Under the pieces are notes generated by a model. It worked only from the letters and a program-made list of their open reading frames with translations, did not search any database and was not told the origin of the DNA. From Chthonomonas sp. UBA2391 (GTDB taxonomy: Bacteria > Armatimonadota > Fimbriimonadia > Fimbriimonadales > Fimbriimonadaceae): a stretch of 14,829 nucleotides of DNA. Made by a program: the position numbers and the translations under genes. Of the stretch, positions 1-5,940 are shown piece by piece. The stretch lies in the NCBI GenBank assembly GCA_002343825.1, contig DDSL01000130.1, forward strand, positions 1-14,829, read 5' to 3'. Numbering within the stretch: the first letter of the stretch is position 1; each line of letters starts with the position of its first letter.

Positions 1-194
1 GGACTAGGCAGCGCCCACCTTCCGGCCACAGGCCTGCCGAATCTTACAACAGTCGCCACCCCGTAGCACATGAAAGCTCATTGGGTGGCGACTTACCTCC
101 CCATATCGGGATCCAAGGCAGCCCCAACACCCTCCTTAGTCGAATCAAAAAGTAACAAAGAACCATCCGCAACCCGTTCGAGTCCATAGCTCAA
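1..194. other. Upstream non-coding stretch
   Basis: I see no convincing gene here. The main structure is a hairpin at 51-93, listed separately. On the minus strand an open frame ends with TAA at 95-93, directly against that hairpin. Its last 30 or so codons (about 192 to 96) use AT-richer codons than the neighbouring genes and could be the tail of a lost gene. No family is recognisable and no start with a ribosome site is visible. Confidence 0.4.
51..93. repeat. Strong hairpin with 11-bp perfect arms
   Basis: AGTCGCCACCC at 51-61 is exactly complementary to GGGTGGCGACT at 83-93. The 21-nt loop contains a second small stem, ATGA (70-73) with TCAT (78-81). No T-run follows on either strand, so it is not a textbook intrinsic terminator. 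It could end a minus-strand transcript, since a minus-strand stop codon abuts it, or be an intergenic repeat unit. The pairing is read directly from the sequence; the function is unknown. Confidence 0.6.
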
Positions 195-1539
195 ATGGTT
201 CGGTTCGCGTGGCTTGTATTCGCAATTGTTGCCTCGGCCGTGTTGCTGGTGGCGAGCATGCCGCCGGCCCGTTTCCACATCTTAGGATGGTTGTATCTCG
301 TCCCGGTCTGGCTGGCCCTTCGCGGACATCGGTCGTCCGTGGCCCTCGTTTCCGGCATCATGCTCGGGCTGGTCGCCGCATTCATCTCAAGCGAGGGCTG
401 GTTCTATTCGGAGCGGGTTCCAAGCGAGTCAGCGGGATGGCTCCTCCTGTTGTTTAGCCTCTTCGGACTCGTCAACGGCGTCGTTTTCGTGCTCATTTCT
501 CGAGGGATGCCGGTCTGGCAAGTCGCGTGCGGGGCGGTCGTGTGCGAGGGACTAACGCTCGTCGAGATCCCGGTGCACGCTGCGTTATCGCAGTATCAAA
601 GTGGGGCAATGCTCGGCTTCGCGAGCCTGGGCGGAATTTGGCTAGTCAGCGGCCTGGTCTGGCTCATGAACGGGCTGATCGCCGGTGCGATCACCGACCG
701 CCGGTGGCCGGTGCTCGGGCTGCTGGGGCTGATAGTCGCCGCGTTCTCGATTCCTGCAGGACCGGGCACCGAGGGCACCCTGCGTGTTGCGCTCTGCCAG
801 TTTGCCGAACCTACCGTCGAGACCATCACGAGCAGTCTAGATCGGGCGTGAGGATGCACAAGTCGCGCTGCTGCCAGAGTTGGCTGGATCTGGACTCGTG
901 TCGGGCACTGATCTGTCCGGCCTGACGTCATTGAGCGCAGAGTACGACATGACCCTCGTCACGAGTGCCGCATGGGCGGGCACGAGTCCGCCGAGGAACC
1001 GGTTGTTTGTATTGCGTCAAGGTACGGTCCTCGCCACGTACGACAAACAAAAGCTGTTTGCAAGCGAAAAGTCCGTGCATTCGCCGGGGAATCGCTCGGC
1101 ATCAAGCCGTGAAGGCTCGACCGTGGCGGGCCTCCTCATCTGCTTCGACACCTGCTACCCGAGCATCGTGCGCGCGTCGGTGGCTCAATCCGACGTAAAC
1201 ATCCTCTACGTGCCCACTCTCGATCCCGCCTCCCCGCACGGCGTGGTCTCCGCTCTCCACGCTGCATATCAACCGTTTCGCGCCGCCGAGTCCGGCGTAC
1301 CCATCGTCCGAACCGATGCCTTTGGCTGGAGCATGGCGGTTGACGAATGGGGCCGAATCATCGCCGTTCTCGGCGCCGGTGACACCCAGACCACGGCCAA
1401 CATCCGGCCCACCCGGAAACCCCGAATCGCCCAAGTCGTCGGGGATGGCGTGCTATGGTTAGCCTGCATCGCTTTGCTCGCCGGCGTCATTCAAGGTGCG
1501 CGAGTTCGAAAACCTGATGCTCAAGAGCATCGTGTTTGA
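195..1539 (+). pseudogene. lnt: Apolipoprotein N-acyltransferase-like protein, split by a frameshift
   Basis: Lnt transfers an acyl chain from phospholipid to the N-terminal cysteine of apolipoproteins, in the inner membrane of diderm bacteria. The first part (195-851, 218 aa) is a run of hydrophobic helices like the Lnt N-terminal membrane domain. It stops at TGA 849-851. The nitrilase-fold part continues in the +1 frame up to TGA at 1537-1539. Skipping base 849 joins them into a 447-aa protein. In that numbering the expected active-site residues are present: Glu228 in LLPE (codon 877), Lys284 in YDK, a Glu at 291, and Cys316 in LICFD. A final hydrophobic helix (VLWLACIALLAGVI) matches the last Lnt helix. 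It is shorter than the usual 500 or so residues, with trimmed loops in the hydrolase domain. The lesion may be a real pseudogene mutation or a one-base sequence error. Another membrane-anchored nitrilase-family protein is possible. Confidence 0.75.
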
Positions 1540-1666
1540 CACTGGAGTAGGCGACCGGTTGTTCGACAGCCGCGCCGCTCTTCGACTCCATCATCCTGAG
1601 CGACAACTTCGACCTTCAGGGGGCCTAGGAGCAAGCTCTAGCCAAGATAACTGTTGCGGGAGGGCC

Positions 1667-1706
1667 CGGGGCCAATCCCGACCCAGGGGCCCCGACGCTC
1701 CGCGTC
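1667..1706. repeat. GC-rich hairpin pair between convergent genes
   Basis: CGGGGCC at 1667-1673 pairs with GGCCCCG at 1688-1694. Immediately after, GACGC (1694-1698) pairs with GCGTC (1702-1706) across a 3-nt loop. The pair lies between the ends of the lnt-like gene and the convergent hydrolase. No T-run follows, so an intrinsic terminator role is doubtful. The rest of 1540-1751 holds nothing I can identify. Confidence 0.35.
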
Positions 1707-1751
1707 GCCCTGGTTCCGCCCTCGGTCGGCGCAAACGCCTAGCCGCCGGAA

Positions 1752-2951
1752 CTAGTCGGCTCCGACCAGAACCACTGGCGAGGTGAGGACGCAGGTCTCG
1801 CCCGGGATCGGATCGAAGGTCACTTGGACAAGGTAAGCAGCCGGTTCCGACCCGGCGTGGAGCGTCCATGCCGCCTCTAGGCACTCCCGCTCTTGGCCGA
1901 CGGGCTCCCAGAGCGATTCCCATACGTGGTTTTGTGGAGCCCGTGCCCGCCAGAGCTGAGCAGATCGGGCTCGGCTAGAGCAGCAGAAACCAATTCCCAG
2001 CGGGGAAGCCGTCCATTCCGGATCCGGCAACGGGAAGGCGCCGTTAAGCCCTCGCAGAAGCTGGCTGAACGGTGCCGAATCCAAACAACTATGCCCGACG
2101 CCATGCCCGGAGTTGGGATAGACGAGACATTGCGTCCCAGCCGGTAGACGGTCCCAGTAAAGCAAGGTCGAGTCCGGCGCCCAAAACCGATCGTTGGCAC
2201 CGTGGACCATCACGATCGGCACCTGAAGTCGGTCGAGGAACTGAATCGGGTCCACTAGGGCGGCCAGGGCTTTGCCCTCGGGAGTGGTGGCCAGCTCGTG
2301 CAGTGCCCGTCGCGAATAGTCGTCGAGCATCGGACTCAGCTGCCCCCAGAGTTCGATCTGCCGAGAAACTTGGGCCGGGAGGTCGAGGTTGTCATAGACT
2401 CGGGGCACGGCGGCGAGAATGCGGGGATCCTGAGTAGCCGCCGCGAGCCAGGTTGTCCACCCCCGCTTGCTGGCGCCCGTGACGATGAACTCCCGGATCT
2501 CTCCCCCGGTGAGGTCCACCACCGCATCCATGGCCGCGATCACGCTCTGGGTCATCGGAAAGAGAAGGGGCCAGTCCGTCTCCCCGGTCGTGAATCGCTG
2601 GCTGAGCGTGTGGGCGATCAGGTCATCCTCGATCATTCCTTGCCAGGGCTGGTTGGGGACGTCGAACAGGGTGATGACCGTGAGCCCCGACCGCTGGGCT
2701 AAAGCGGCTGTCCGTCCCAGGTCATACGGATTGGCCGGGCCACCGGTGATCTCCAATAAAGCGCGGTGGGGATGGGTCTGCCCCGTGGGCCTCTGGACGG
2801 TCACCGTGTGATTCCATCCGGTGTTTCGCCAAATTTGGCTGGTCAGGAAAAATGTATCTTCTCCTTGGGTTCGCCATGAAGCTTGGCCCTGTTTCGAGGC
2901 CAAATAGCGGGCGATTTCGCTCTCGTGCCAGGGGGTGGAGAAGGTGGACAC
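1752..2951 (-). CDS. PhoPQ-activated pathogenicity-related (PqaA-type) alpha/beta hydrolase
   Basis: This is a serine-hydrolase-fold protein of the PhoPQ_related family (PF10142 type); the substrate of the family is not established. Numbered from the GTG start (399 aa), the nucleophile elbow is GASKRGW with Ser161, the acid is probably Asp254 in HGANDRFW, and the base His283 in NSGHGVGH. The last 80 or so residues look like the beta-rich Ig-like C-terminal region of the family (QLWRAR...). I chose GTG 2951 because AAGGTAAGG at 2960-2968 sits 8 nt before it. The longer frame to TTG 2984 has no ribosome site and runs into the divergent promoter region. No signal peptide is visible, so it is predicted cytoplasmic, unlike many exported relatives. 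It is divergent from the secreted stalk-domain gene, with 82 bp between the two starts. Confidence 0.82.
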   Translation of the reverse strand: MSTFSTPWHESEIARYLASKQGQASWRTQGEDTFFLTSQIWRNTGWNHTVTVQRPTGQTHPHRALLEITGGPANPYDLGRTAALAQRSGLTVITLFDVPNQPWQGMIEDDLIAHTLSQRFTTGETDWPLLFPMTQSVIAAMDAVVDLTGGEIREFIVTGASKRGWTTWLAAATQDPRILAAVPRVYDNLDLPAQVSRQIELWGQLSPMLDDYSRRALHELATTPEGKALAALVDPIQFLDRLQVPIVMVHGANDRFWAPDSTLLYWDRLPAGTQCLVYPNSGHGVGHSCLDSAPFSQLLRGLNGAFPLPDPEWTASPLGIGFCCSSRARSAQLWRARAPQNHVWESLWEPVGQERECLEAAWTLHAGSEPAAYLVQVTFDPIPGETCVLTSPVVLVGAD

Positions 2952-2959
2952 GGCTTGAA

Positions 2960-2968
2960 CCTTACCTT
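2960..2968 (-). promoter_or_regulatory. Ribosome binding site deciding the hydrolase start
   Basis: AAGGTAAGG on the minus strand ends 8 nt before GTG 2951. The alternative in-frame TTG at 2984 has no purine-rich site upstream. Confidence 0.55.
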
Positions 2969-2995
2969 GACAAGTACGCGTCAAGATGGGAGAAT
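2967..2995 (+). promoter_or_regulatory. Sigma-70-like promoter of the stalk-domain gene
   Basis: TTGACA (2967-2972) is a perfect -35 hexamer, followed by a 17-bp spacer and GAGAAT (2990-2995, 4 of 6 to consensus). The predicted transcript starts near 3002, giving a leader of about 30 nt to ATG 3034. The -35 box lies inside an inverted repeat, CTTGAC (2966-2971) with GTCAAG (2980-2985). Confidence 0.55.
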
Positions 2996-3033
2996 AGGGA
3001 ACGGGCCTTATAAGGTCCGAGGGTTCGCAAAAG

Positions 3034-4416
3034 ATGTTGCAACGATTGATTCGATCCTTGACTCTGCTTGCCGTGATGGCGGTCGCAAGTGTCTCGCTCG
3101 CTCTAGTTCAAGAGGTCTCGATCCAGAAGCCTCTGAACAGCCCCGTGTTGACGGTGAACTACAAGGATCTGAACGCCGCCGTGGTGGAGCTCCGGGTCAA
3201 TGGGCGCAGCCTCTCCACTCAACGAGTGGACGCCAGCGCAGCCAAGGGCAATCTCCAGTTCACCCTGGCCACCGATGCCCTGGATGACGGCGACAACAAG
3301 GTTGAAGTCCTCCTCTACGATGCCAACGGAAAGCTGCTCCACACCGAGACTTCCACACTGAAGGCTCAACTCGATACGGATTCTCCGGTGTACATCGAGG
3401 GATTCAAGGGCGGCGAATCGGTCAAAGGGATCGTCGAGATCAAGCTTGGCCTCAGCGAAAACCTTGGCAAGAATCTCTACGTAAGCTTCTTCGTCAACGG
3501 AAGCTACAAGCTCCTGAAGAACTACGAACCCTACACCTTTAGCTGGGATACCACGGGCTACCCCAACGGCTGGCACGAAGTCCAGGCTTGGGTCGTCGAC
3601 GAGTCGAACAACACCTTCAAGACTCGGCGAGTGAAGCTCCTGGTGAACAACCCTGGAGGTCGCACTAACCGGGTCACCCCGCCGGTAGCGGCTCCTGCAC
3701 AGAATTCCACGACCGCCACCGCCCAGCCTGCTCGTCCGCCAGTGGTAGCTCCGGTCGTGGTGGCCGCAACCACCGCAACGACGGTTATTGCTACGGTTGG
3801 AAAGCCTCAGCCGGTCAAGCGAACGGCTGTGCTACCGAGCGTCACCACTGATCAGCGATTGATGACCCCCACCGGACGCCGAATCGTGGGCGCGACTGCC
3901 CCGGCCCCGGTTGCCGCCAACGTCGTCCAGCCGAAGACCCCGGCCCCAGTCACTCCGGCCAAGGCTCCCCGGACCCTGCCGCCCGTGACCCCCGCCAAGA
4001 ATGCGGTCGATACCTCGGCCCCGATTCGTCTCGGCCTCGGCACTCGCGTTCCCAACATCGGTTCGTACACGATCATCCTCAATGGTTCGACGGTCCAGTT
4101 TGACGTCGCACCGAGAGTGGAAGAAGGAATCGCCCTGACCCCGTTCCGGCACCTTTTTGAGCATGCGGGTGGAGAAGTCAAGTGGGATCATGATTCGAAG
4201 ACGGTGAATGCCCAAGGCCAAGGCAAGGAGATCGTGATCCAAATCGGTCTGACCCAGGCCAAGGTGAACAGCAATTGGATCCGACTTGAGCGAGCAGCCT
4301 TTATCGAAAGCAGCCGCACGATCGTCCCGCTCAGCTTCATCACCGAAGCGCTTGATGTCAAGGTGGATTTCGATCCTAAGAGCAAGCACGTCCTCATCAC
4401 GAAGCGCAACAAGTAA
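3034..4416 (+). CDS. Secreted Ig-like and stalk-domain (copper amine oxidase N-type) protein
   Basis: This 460-aa protein is predicted to be exported. Residues 1-23 form a signal peptide with a basic start, a long hydrophobic stretch and probable cleavage after SLA. Two beta-rich Ig-like segments follow (about 26-110 and 115-205; the second contains HEVQAWVVDESNN). A Pro/Ala/Thr/Val-rich linker spans about 208-340, with PVTPAK occurring twice. The C-terminal 115 residues match the Copper amine oxidase N-terminal-like 'stalk' domain (PF07833 type), with ILNGSTVQFDVAP, LTPFRHLFEHAGGEVKWD and RTIVPLSFITEALDV. That fold is usually a wall- or surface-associated module and does not imply oxidase activity. 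The ATG has a GAGGG-type site 10 nt upstream. The gene is monocistronic, with a strong promoter and a terminator at 4438-4469. A structural envelope role is inferred. Confidence 0.8.
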   Translation: MLQRLIRSLTLLAVMAVASVSLALVQEVSIQKPLNSPVLTVNYKDLNAAVVELRVNGRSLSTQRVDASAAKGNLQFTLATDALDDGDNKVEVLLYDANGKLLHTETSTLKAQLDTDSPVYIEGFKGGESVKGIVEIKLGLSENLGKNLYVSFFVNGSYKLLKNYEPYTFSWDTTGYPNGWHEVQAWVVDESNNTFKTRRVKLLVNNPGGRTNRVTPPVAAPAQNSTTATAQPARPPVVAPVVVAATTATTVIATVGKPQPVKRTAVLPSVTTDQRLMTPTGRRIVGATAPAPVAANVVQPKTPAPVTPAKAPRTLPPVTPAKNAVDTSAPIRLGLGTRVPNIGSYTIILNGSTVQFDVAPRVEEGIALTPFRHLFEHAGGEVKWDHDSKTVNAQGQGKEIVIQIGLTQAKVNSNWIRLERAAFIESSRTIVPLSFITEALDVKVDFDPKSKHVLITKRNK

Positions 4417-4437
4417 GCCTCCGAGCACAAAGAGATG

Positions 4438-4469
4438 GGCCCTTTCGACTGAATCGGAAGGGCCTTTTT
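4438..4469 (+). terminator. Rho-independent terminator of the stalk-domain gene
   Basis: An 11-bp stem (4438-4448 with 4454-4464, one G-U pair) encloses the 5-nt loop CTGAA and is followed directly by TTTTT (4465-4469). It begins 21 nt after the stop codon. Confidence 0.9.
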
Positions 4470-4479
4470 GTGTGCGGCA

Positions 4480-4508
4480 GGTCACCAGGCCCATGGGTAA
4501 ATGGTCAC
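4480..4508. promoter_or_regulatory. GGTCAC direct repeats flanking an 8-bp palindrome
   Basis: GGTCAC occurs at 4480-4485 and 4503-4508 (23 bp apart, about two helical turns). The palindrome CCCATGGG lies between them at 4490-4497. The site is in the 269-bp gap before the PilZ gene, just past the preceding terminator, where an operator for that gene would be expected. Its function is a guess. Confidence 0.25.
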
Positions 4509-4544
4509 GTTCGGGGATGCCAATTCGCGAATCTGGCACGAAAA

Positions 4545-4573
4545 CAGGTGTCTTCGGGGGTCGATTTCACCTG
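4545..4573 (+). other. Leader hairpin upstream of the PilZ gene
   Basis: CAGGTG (4545-4550) pairs with CACCTG (4568-4573) around a 17-nt loop, within the likely untranslated leader of the PilZ gene. The downstream stretch to 4685 is free of ORFs. I tried to fit it to a c-di-GMP (GEMM) riboswitch and could not. Confidence 0.25.
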
Positions 4574-4685
4574 CGGATCTCAGAAAACGGCACGCAATGT
4601 GGAAGGAATGTTCTGTAAGGCGGTAACCGGGGCCGGAATTTGAGGGAAACAAGCAAGGCCGAGCACCGGGTGAGGAGAACAAGAA

Positions 4686-5045
4686 ATGCACCACGAACAG
4701 CGTCGACACGTCCGGCACGAGACGATGGAGTATGCGTTGCTCTTTCACGAGTCGCATGATGACCCGATTCCCGCAATGGTGGTCGATATTAGTCTCGGAG
4801 GCCTACGCTTCCAAACCAGGTCCAAGTTTGAAGAGGGCGAAGTCTTTCTGATGCAGATTGGTCAGGGAGACAGCAACCCAATCCAAACCAGCGTCGAAGT
4901 GCGTCACGTCCGGCCGGTTTCGGAGCAATCTGCCCTCAATGCGGTTGGGGTGCGGTTCATGCCCGGAGCCAGTGAGCATCGGATGAGGCTTGTGCAGTGG
5001 ATTCACAATCACATCGTGACAGAGGCCCAGCTCGCCGCCAGCTAA
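4686..5045 (+). CDS. Single-domain PilZ protein (c-di-GMP effector)
   Basis: PilZ domains bind the second messenger cyclic di-GMP and pass the signal to motility, secretion or polysaccharide machinery. This 119-aa protein is essentially only the domain. It has the N-terminal RxxxR motif (Arg6 and Arg10 in RRHVR) and DxSxxG (Asp34, Ser36, Gly39 in DISLGG), so ligand binding is likely. A strand-rich barrel follows, containing VEVRHVRPV and NAVGVRFM, and a C-terminal helix ends the protein. GAGGAG at 4672-4677 lies 8 nt before the ATG and is the best ribosome site in the window. The gene is monocistronic, between a terminator upstream and one at 5066-5111. Its output partner cannot be told from the neighbours. 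Confidence 0.88.
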   Translation: MHHEQRRHVRHETMEYALLFHESHDDPIPAMVVDISLGGLRFQTRSKFEEGEVFLMQIGQGDSNPIQTSVEVRHVRPVSEQSALNAVGVRFMPGASEHRMRLVQWIHNHIVTEAQLAAS

Positions 5046-5065
5046 ATTGAAGCCATAAGCAAATC

Positions 5066-5111
5066 AAAAGGCGAGACTCGGACCGGTTCCGAGCCTCGCC
5101 TTTTGGCTTTT
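5066..5111 (+). terminator. Terminator after the PilZ gene, possibly bidirectional
   Basis: AAAAGGCGAG (5066-5075) pairs with CTCGCCTTTT (5095-5104). After one mismatch, CTCGGA (5077-5082) pairs with TCCGAG (5088-5093). TTTT is part of the 3' arm and a second T-run follows at 5108-5111 and beyond. The A-rich 5' arm means the minus-strand read also ends in T's, so it could serve the convergent Fe-S carrier gene ending at 5130. Confidence 0.88.
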
Positions 5112-5129
5112 TTCGTATCGAACTCTGAC

Positions 5130-5522
5130 TTATTGAGCTCGCGAGGCGCAGCCGCCGCAACCGCCGCCGCCAGCCGGGGCGCCTTCCGAATCTTCGGTCT
5201 TGAAGCTCGAACCGCATCCGCAGGAGCTCACCGCATTCGGATTTTCGACCTTGAAGCCACCACCAAAGTTGTCGTCCACAAAGTCGATGGTCGACCCTTC
5301 CATGTACCGAAGGCTGAGCGGGTCCACATAGACCTTGATCGCTCCAACGGAGTAAATGTTGTCGCCTTCTTCGGGCGGGTTGTCATCCAGGGCCATTCCG
5401 TAGCTCAGTCCGGAACACCCGCCACCCGCGACCCACACCCGCAGAGCAGCCTCGGTCTTCCCTTGGCTGTCGATCAGATCTTGAAGCTCTGCGGCCGCTC
5501 GCGGCGAAAGAGTGATTGCCAT
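5130..5522 (-). CDS. erpA: A-type iron-sulfur carrier (IscA/ErpA/HesB family) with a cysteine-bearing tail
   Basis: A-type carriers receive Fe-S clusters from a scaffold and hand them to apo-enzymes. The 130-aa protein has the three conserved ligands: Cys36 in GGGCSGLSYG, then Cys101 and Cys103 in SCGCGSSF. The usual family length is about 105-115 aa. Here an extra 25 or so residues follow: an acidic Ser/Gly linker, then a Gly-rich end with Cys122 and Cys125 (CGGC). This tail could add a metal or thiol site. The symbol is a family-level guess; IscA or SufA-like naming is equally possible. The ATG has no good nearby Shine-Dalgarno. TATAGATT (5535-5528) lies 5 nt upstream of the ATG, suggesting a leaderless or near-leaderless mRNA. 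The gene is divergent from a ferredoxin, a natural client of such carriers. Confidence 0.85.
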   Translation of the reverse strand: MAITLSPRAAAELQDLIDSQGKTEAALRVWVAGGGCSGLSYGMALDDNPPEEGDNIYSVGAIKVYVDPLSLRYMEGSTIDFVDDNFGGGFKVENPNAVSSCGCGSSFKTEDSEGAPAGGGGCGGCASRAQ

Positions 5523-5527
5523 ACTCT

Positions 5528-5535
5528 AATCTATA
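5528..5535 (-). promoter_or_regulatory. Candidate -10 box of the Fe-S carrier gene
   Basis: On the minus strand TATAGATT contains TATAGA (7 nt before the ATG) and TAGATT (5 nt before). A start at +1 or within 1-2 nt of the ATG would follow. No convincing -35 is seen. Confidence 0.35.
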
Positions 5536-5576
5536 CTCCAGATTGAGCAAAATCTTCATCCCCCCAGACCAGCATT

Positions 5577-5652
5577 CGTGCGAGAACAGCGGAAGTTAGG
5601 GCAAGAAGTCCTTCATCTCCGGTCGGAGTGCGCACCCTAGCAGTCTCGCACG
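5577..5652. other. Nested inverted repeats between two Fe-S genes
   Basis: CGTGCGAGA (5577-5585) is perfectly complementary to TCTCGCACG (5644-5652). Nested inside are TAGGG (5597-5601) with CCCTA (5635-5639), and CTCCG (5617-5621) with CGGAG (5624-5628, 2-nt loop, so probably four or fewer base pairs form). Together these fold into one long imperfect stem in the 169-bp divergent gap. It could be a structured RNA, a leader of the ferredoxin mRNA, or a DNA operator. It resembles no riboswitch I can recall. Confidence 0.4.
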
Positions 5653-5679
5653 GGGTCCCCGCAAATCGTGAGGGCGCGG

Positions 5680-5685
5680 TACATT
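5680..5685 (+). promoter_or_regulatory. Candidate -10 box for a leaderless ferredoxin mRNA
   Basis: TACATT ends exactly 6 nt before ATG 5692. Transcription at the usual distance would therefore begin at the A of the start codon. No -35 consensus is found at 16-18 bp spacing. Confidence 0.4.
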
Positions 5686-5691
5686 AAGAGC

Positions 5692-5940
5692 ATGCCCTAC
5701 GTTGTTGCTGAGCCCTGCATCGGAGTCAAGGATAAGTCCTGCCTGACCGTTTGCCCAGTGGATTGCATCTACGAAATCGAGAACATGGTGGTTATTCACC
5801 CCGATCAGTGCATCGACTGCGGACTTTGCGAGCCCGAGTGCCCGGTTTCGGCCATTTTTGTGGACACCGATGTTCCTGCCAACTGGAAGCACTACATCGA
5901 GCTGAACGCGACGGAATCGAAAAAGATCGTCGGCGACTAA
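5692..5940 (+). CDS. fdxA: 7Fe ferredoxin ([3Fe-4S][4Fe-4S])
   Basis: This is a small soluble electron carrier of 82 aa, closely resembling the Thermus/Mycobacterium 7Fe type (MPYVV..EPCIGVKD, CPVDCIYE, CIDCGLCEPECPV, then WKHYIELN). Cys9, Cys17, Cys21 and Cys50 are placed to hold the 3Fe-4S cluster, and Cys25, Cys40, Cys43 and Cys46 the 4Fe-4S cluster. An in-frame GTG at 5668 would add 8 residues. I prefer ATG 5692 because MPYVV is the usual N-terminus and TACATT is well placed for it. No clear Shine-Dalgarno precedes it. The gene is divergent from an A-type Fe-S carrier, and its stop codon overlaps that of the convergent PilZ-like gene (5937-5940). The redox partner is unknown. Confidence 0.92.
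   Translation: MPYVVAEPCIGVKDKSCLTVCPVDCIYEIENMVVIHPDQCIDCGLCEPECPVSAIFVDTDVPANWKHYIELNATESKKIVGD

Noticed and set aside
170..192. GTTCGAGTCC (176-185) resembles a tRNA T-loop.
   Set aside because: The flanking bases do not form a T-stem, and no acceptor, D or anticodon arm is present.
840..852. Programmed +1 frameshift at UGA (prfB-like) in the lnt-like gene.
   Set aside because: No slippery CUU-type codon and no internal Shine-Dalgarno at the right distance; a plain indel or sequence error is simpler.
4560..4640. Possible c-di-GMP (GEMM) riboswitch before the PilZ gene, from CACGCAA and GGTAACCGGGG.
   Set aside because: The conserved order of GEMM elements and the tetraloop-receptor pairing could not be fitted, so only an unspecific leader is reported.
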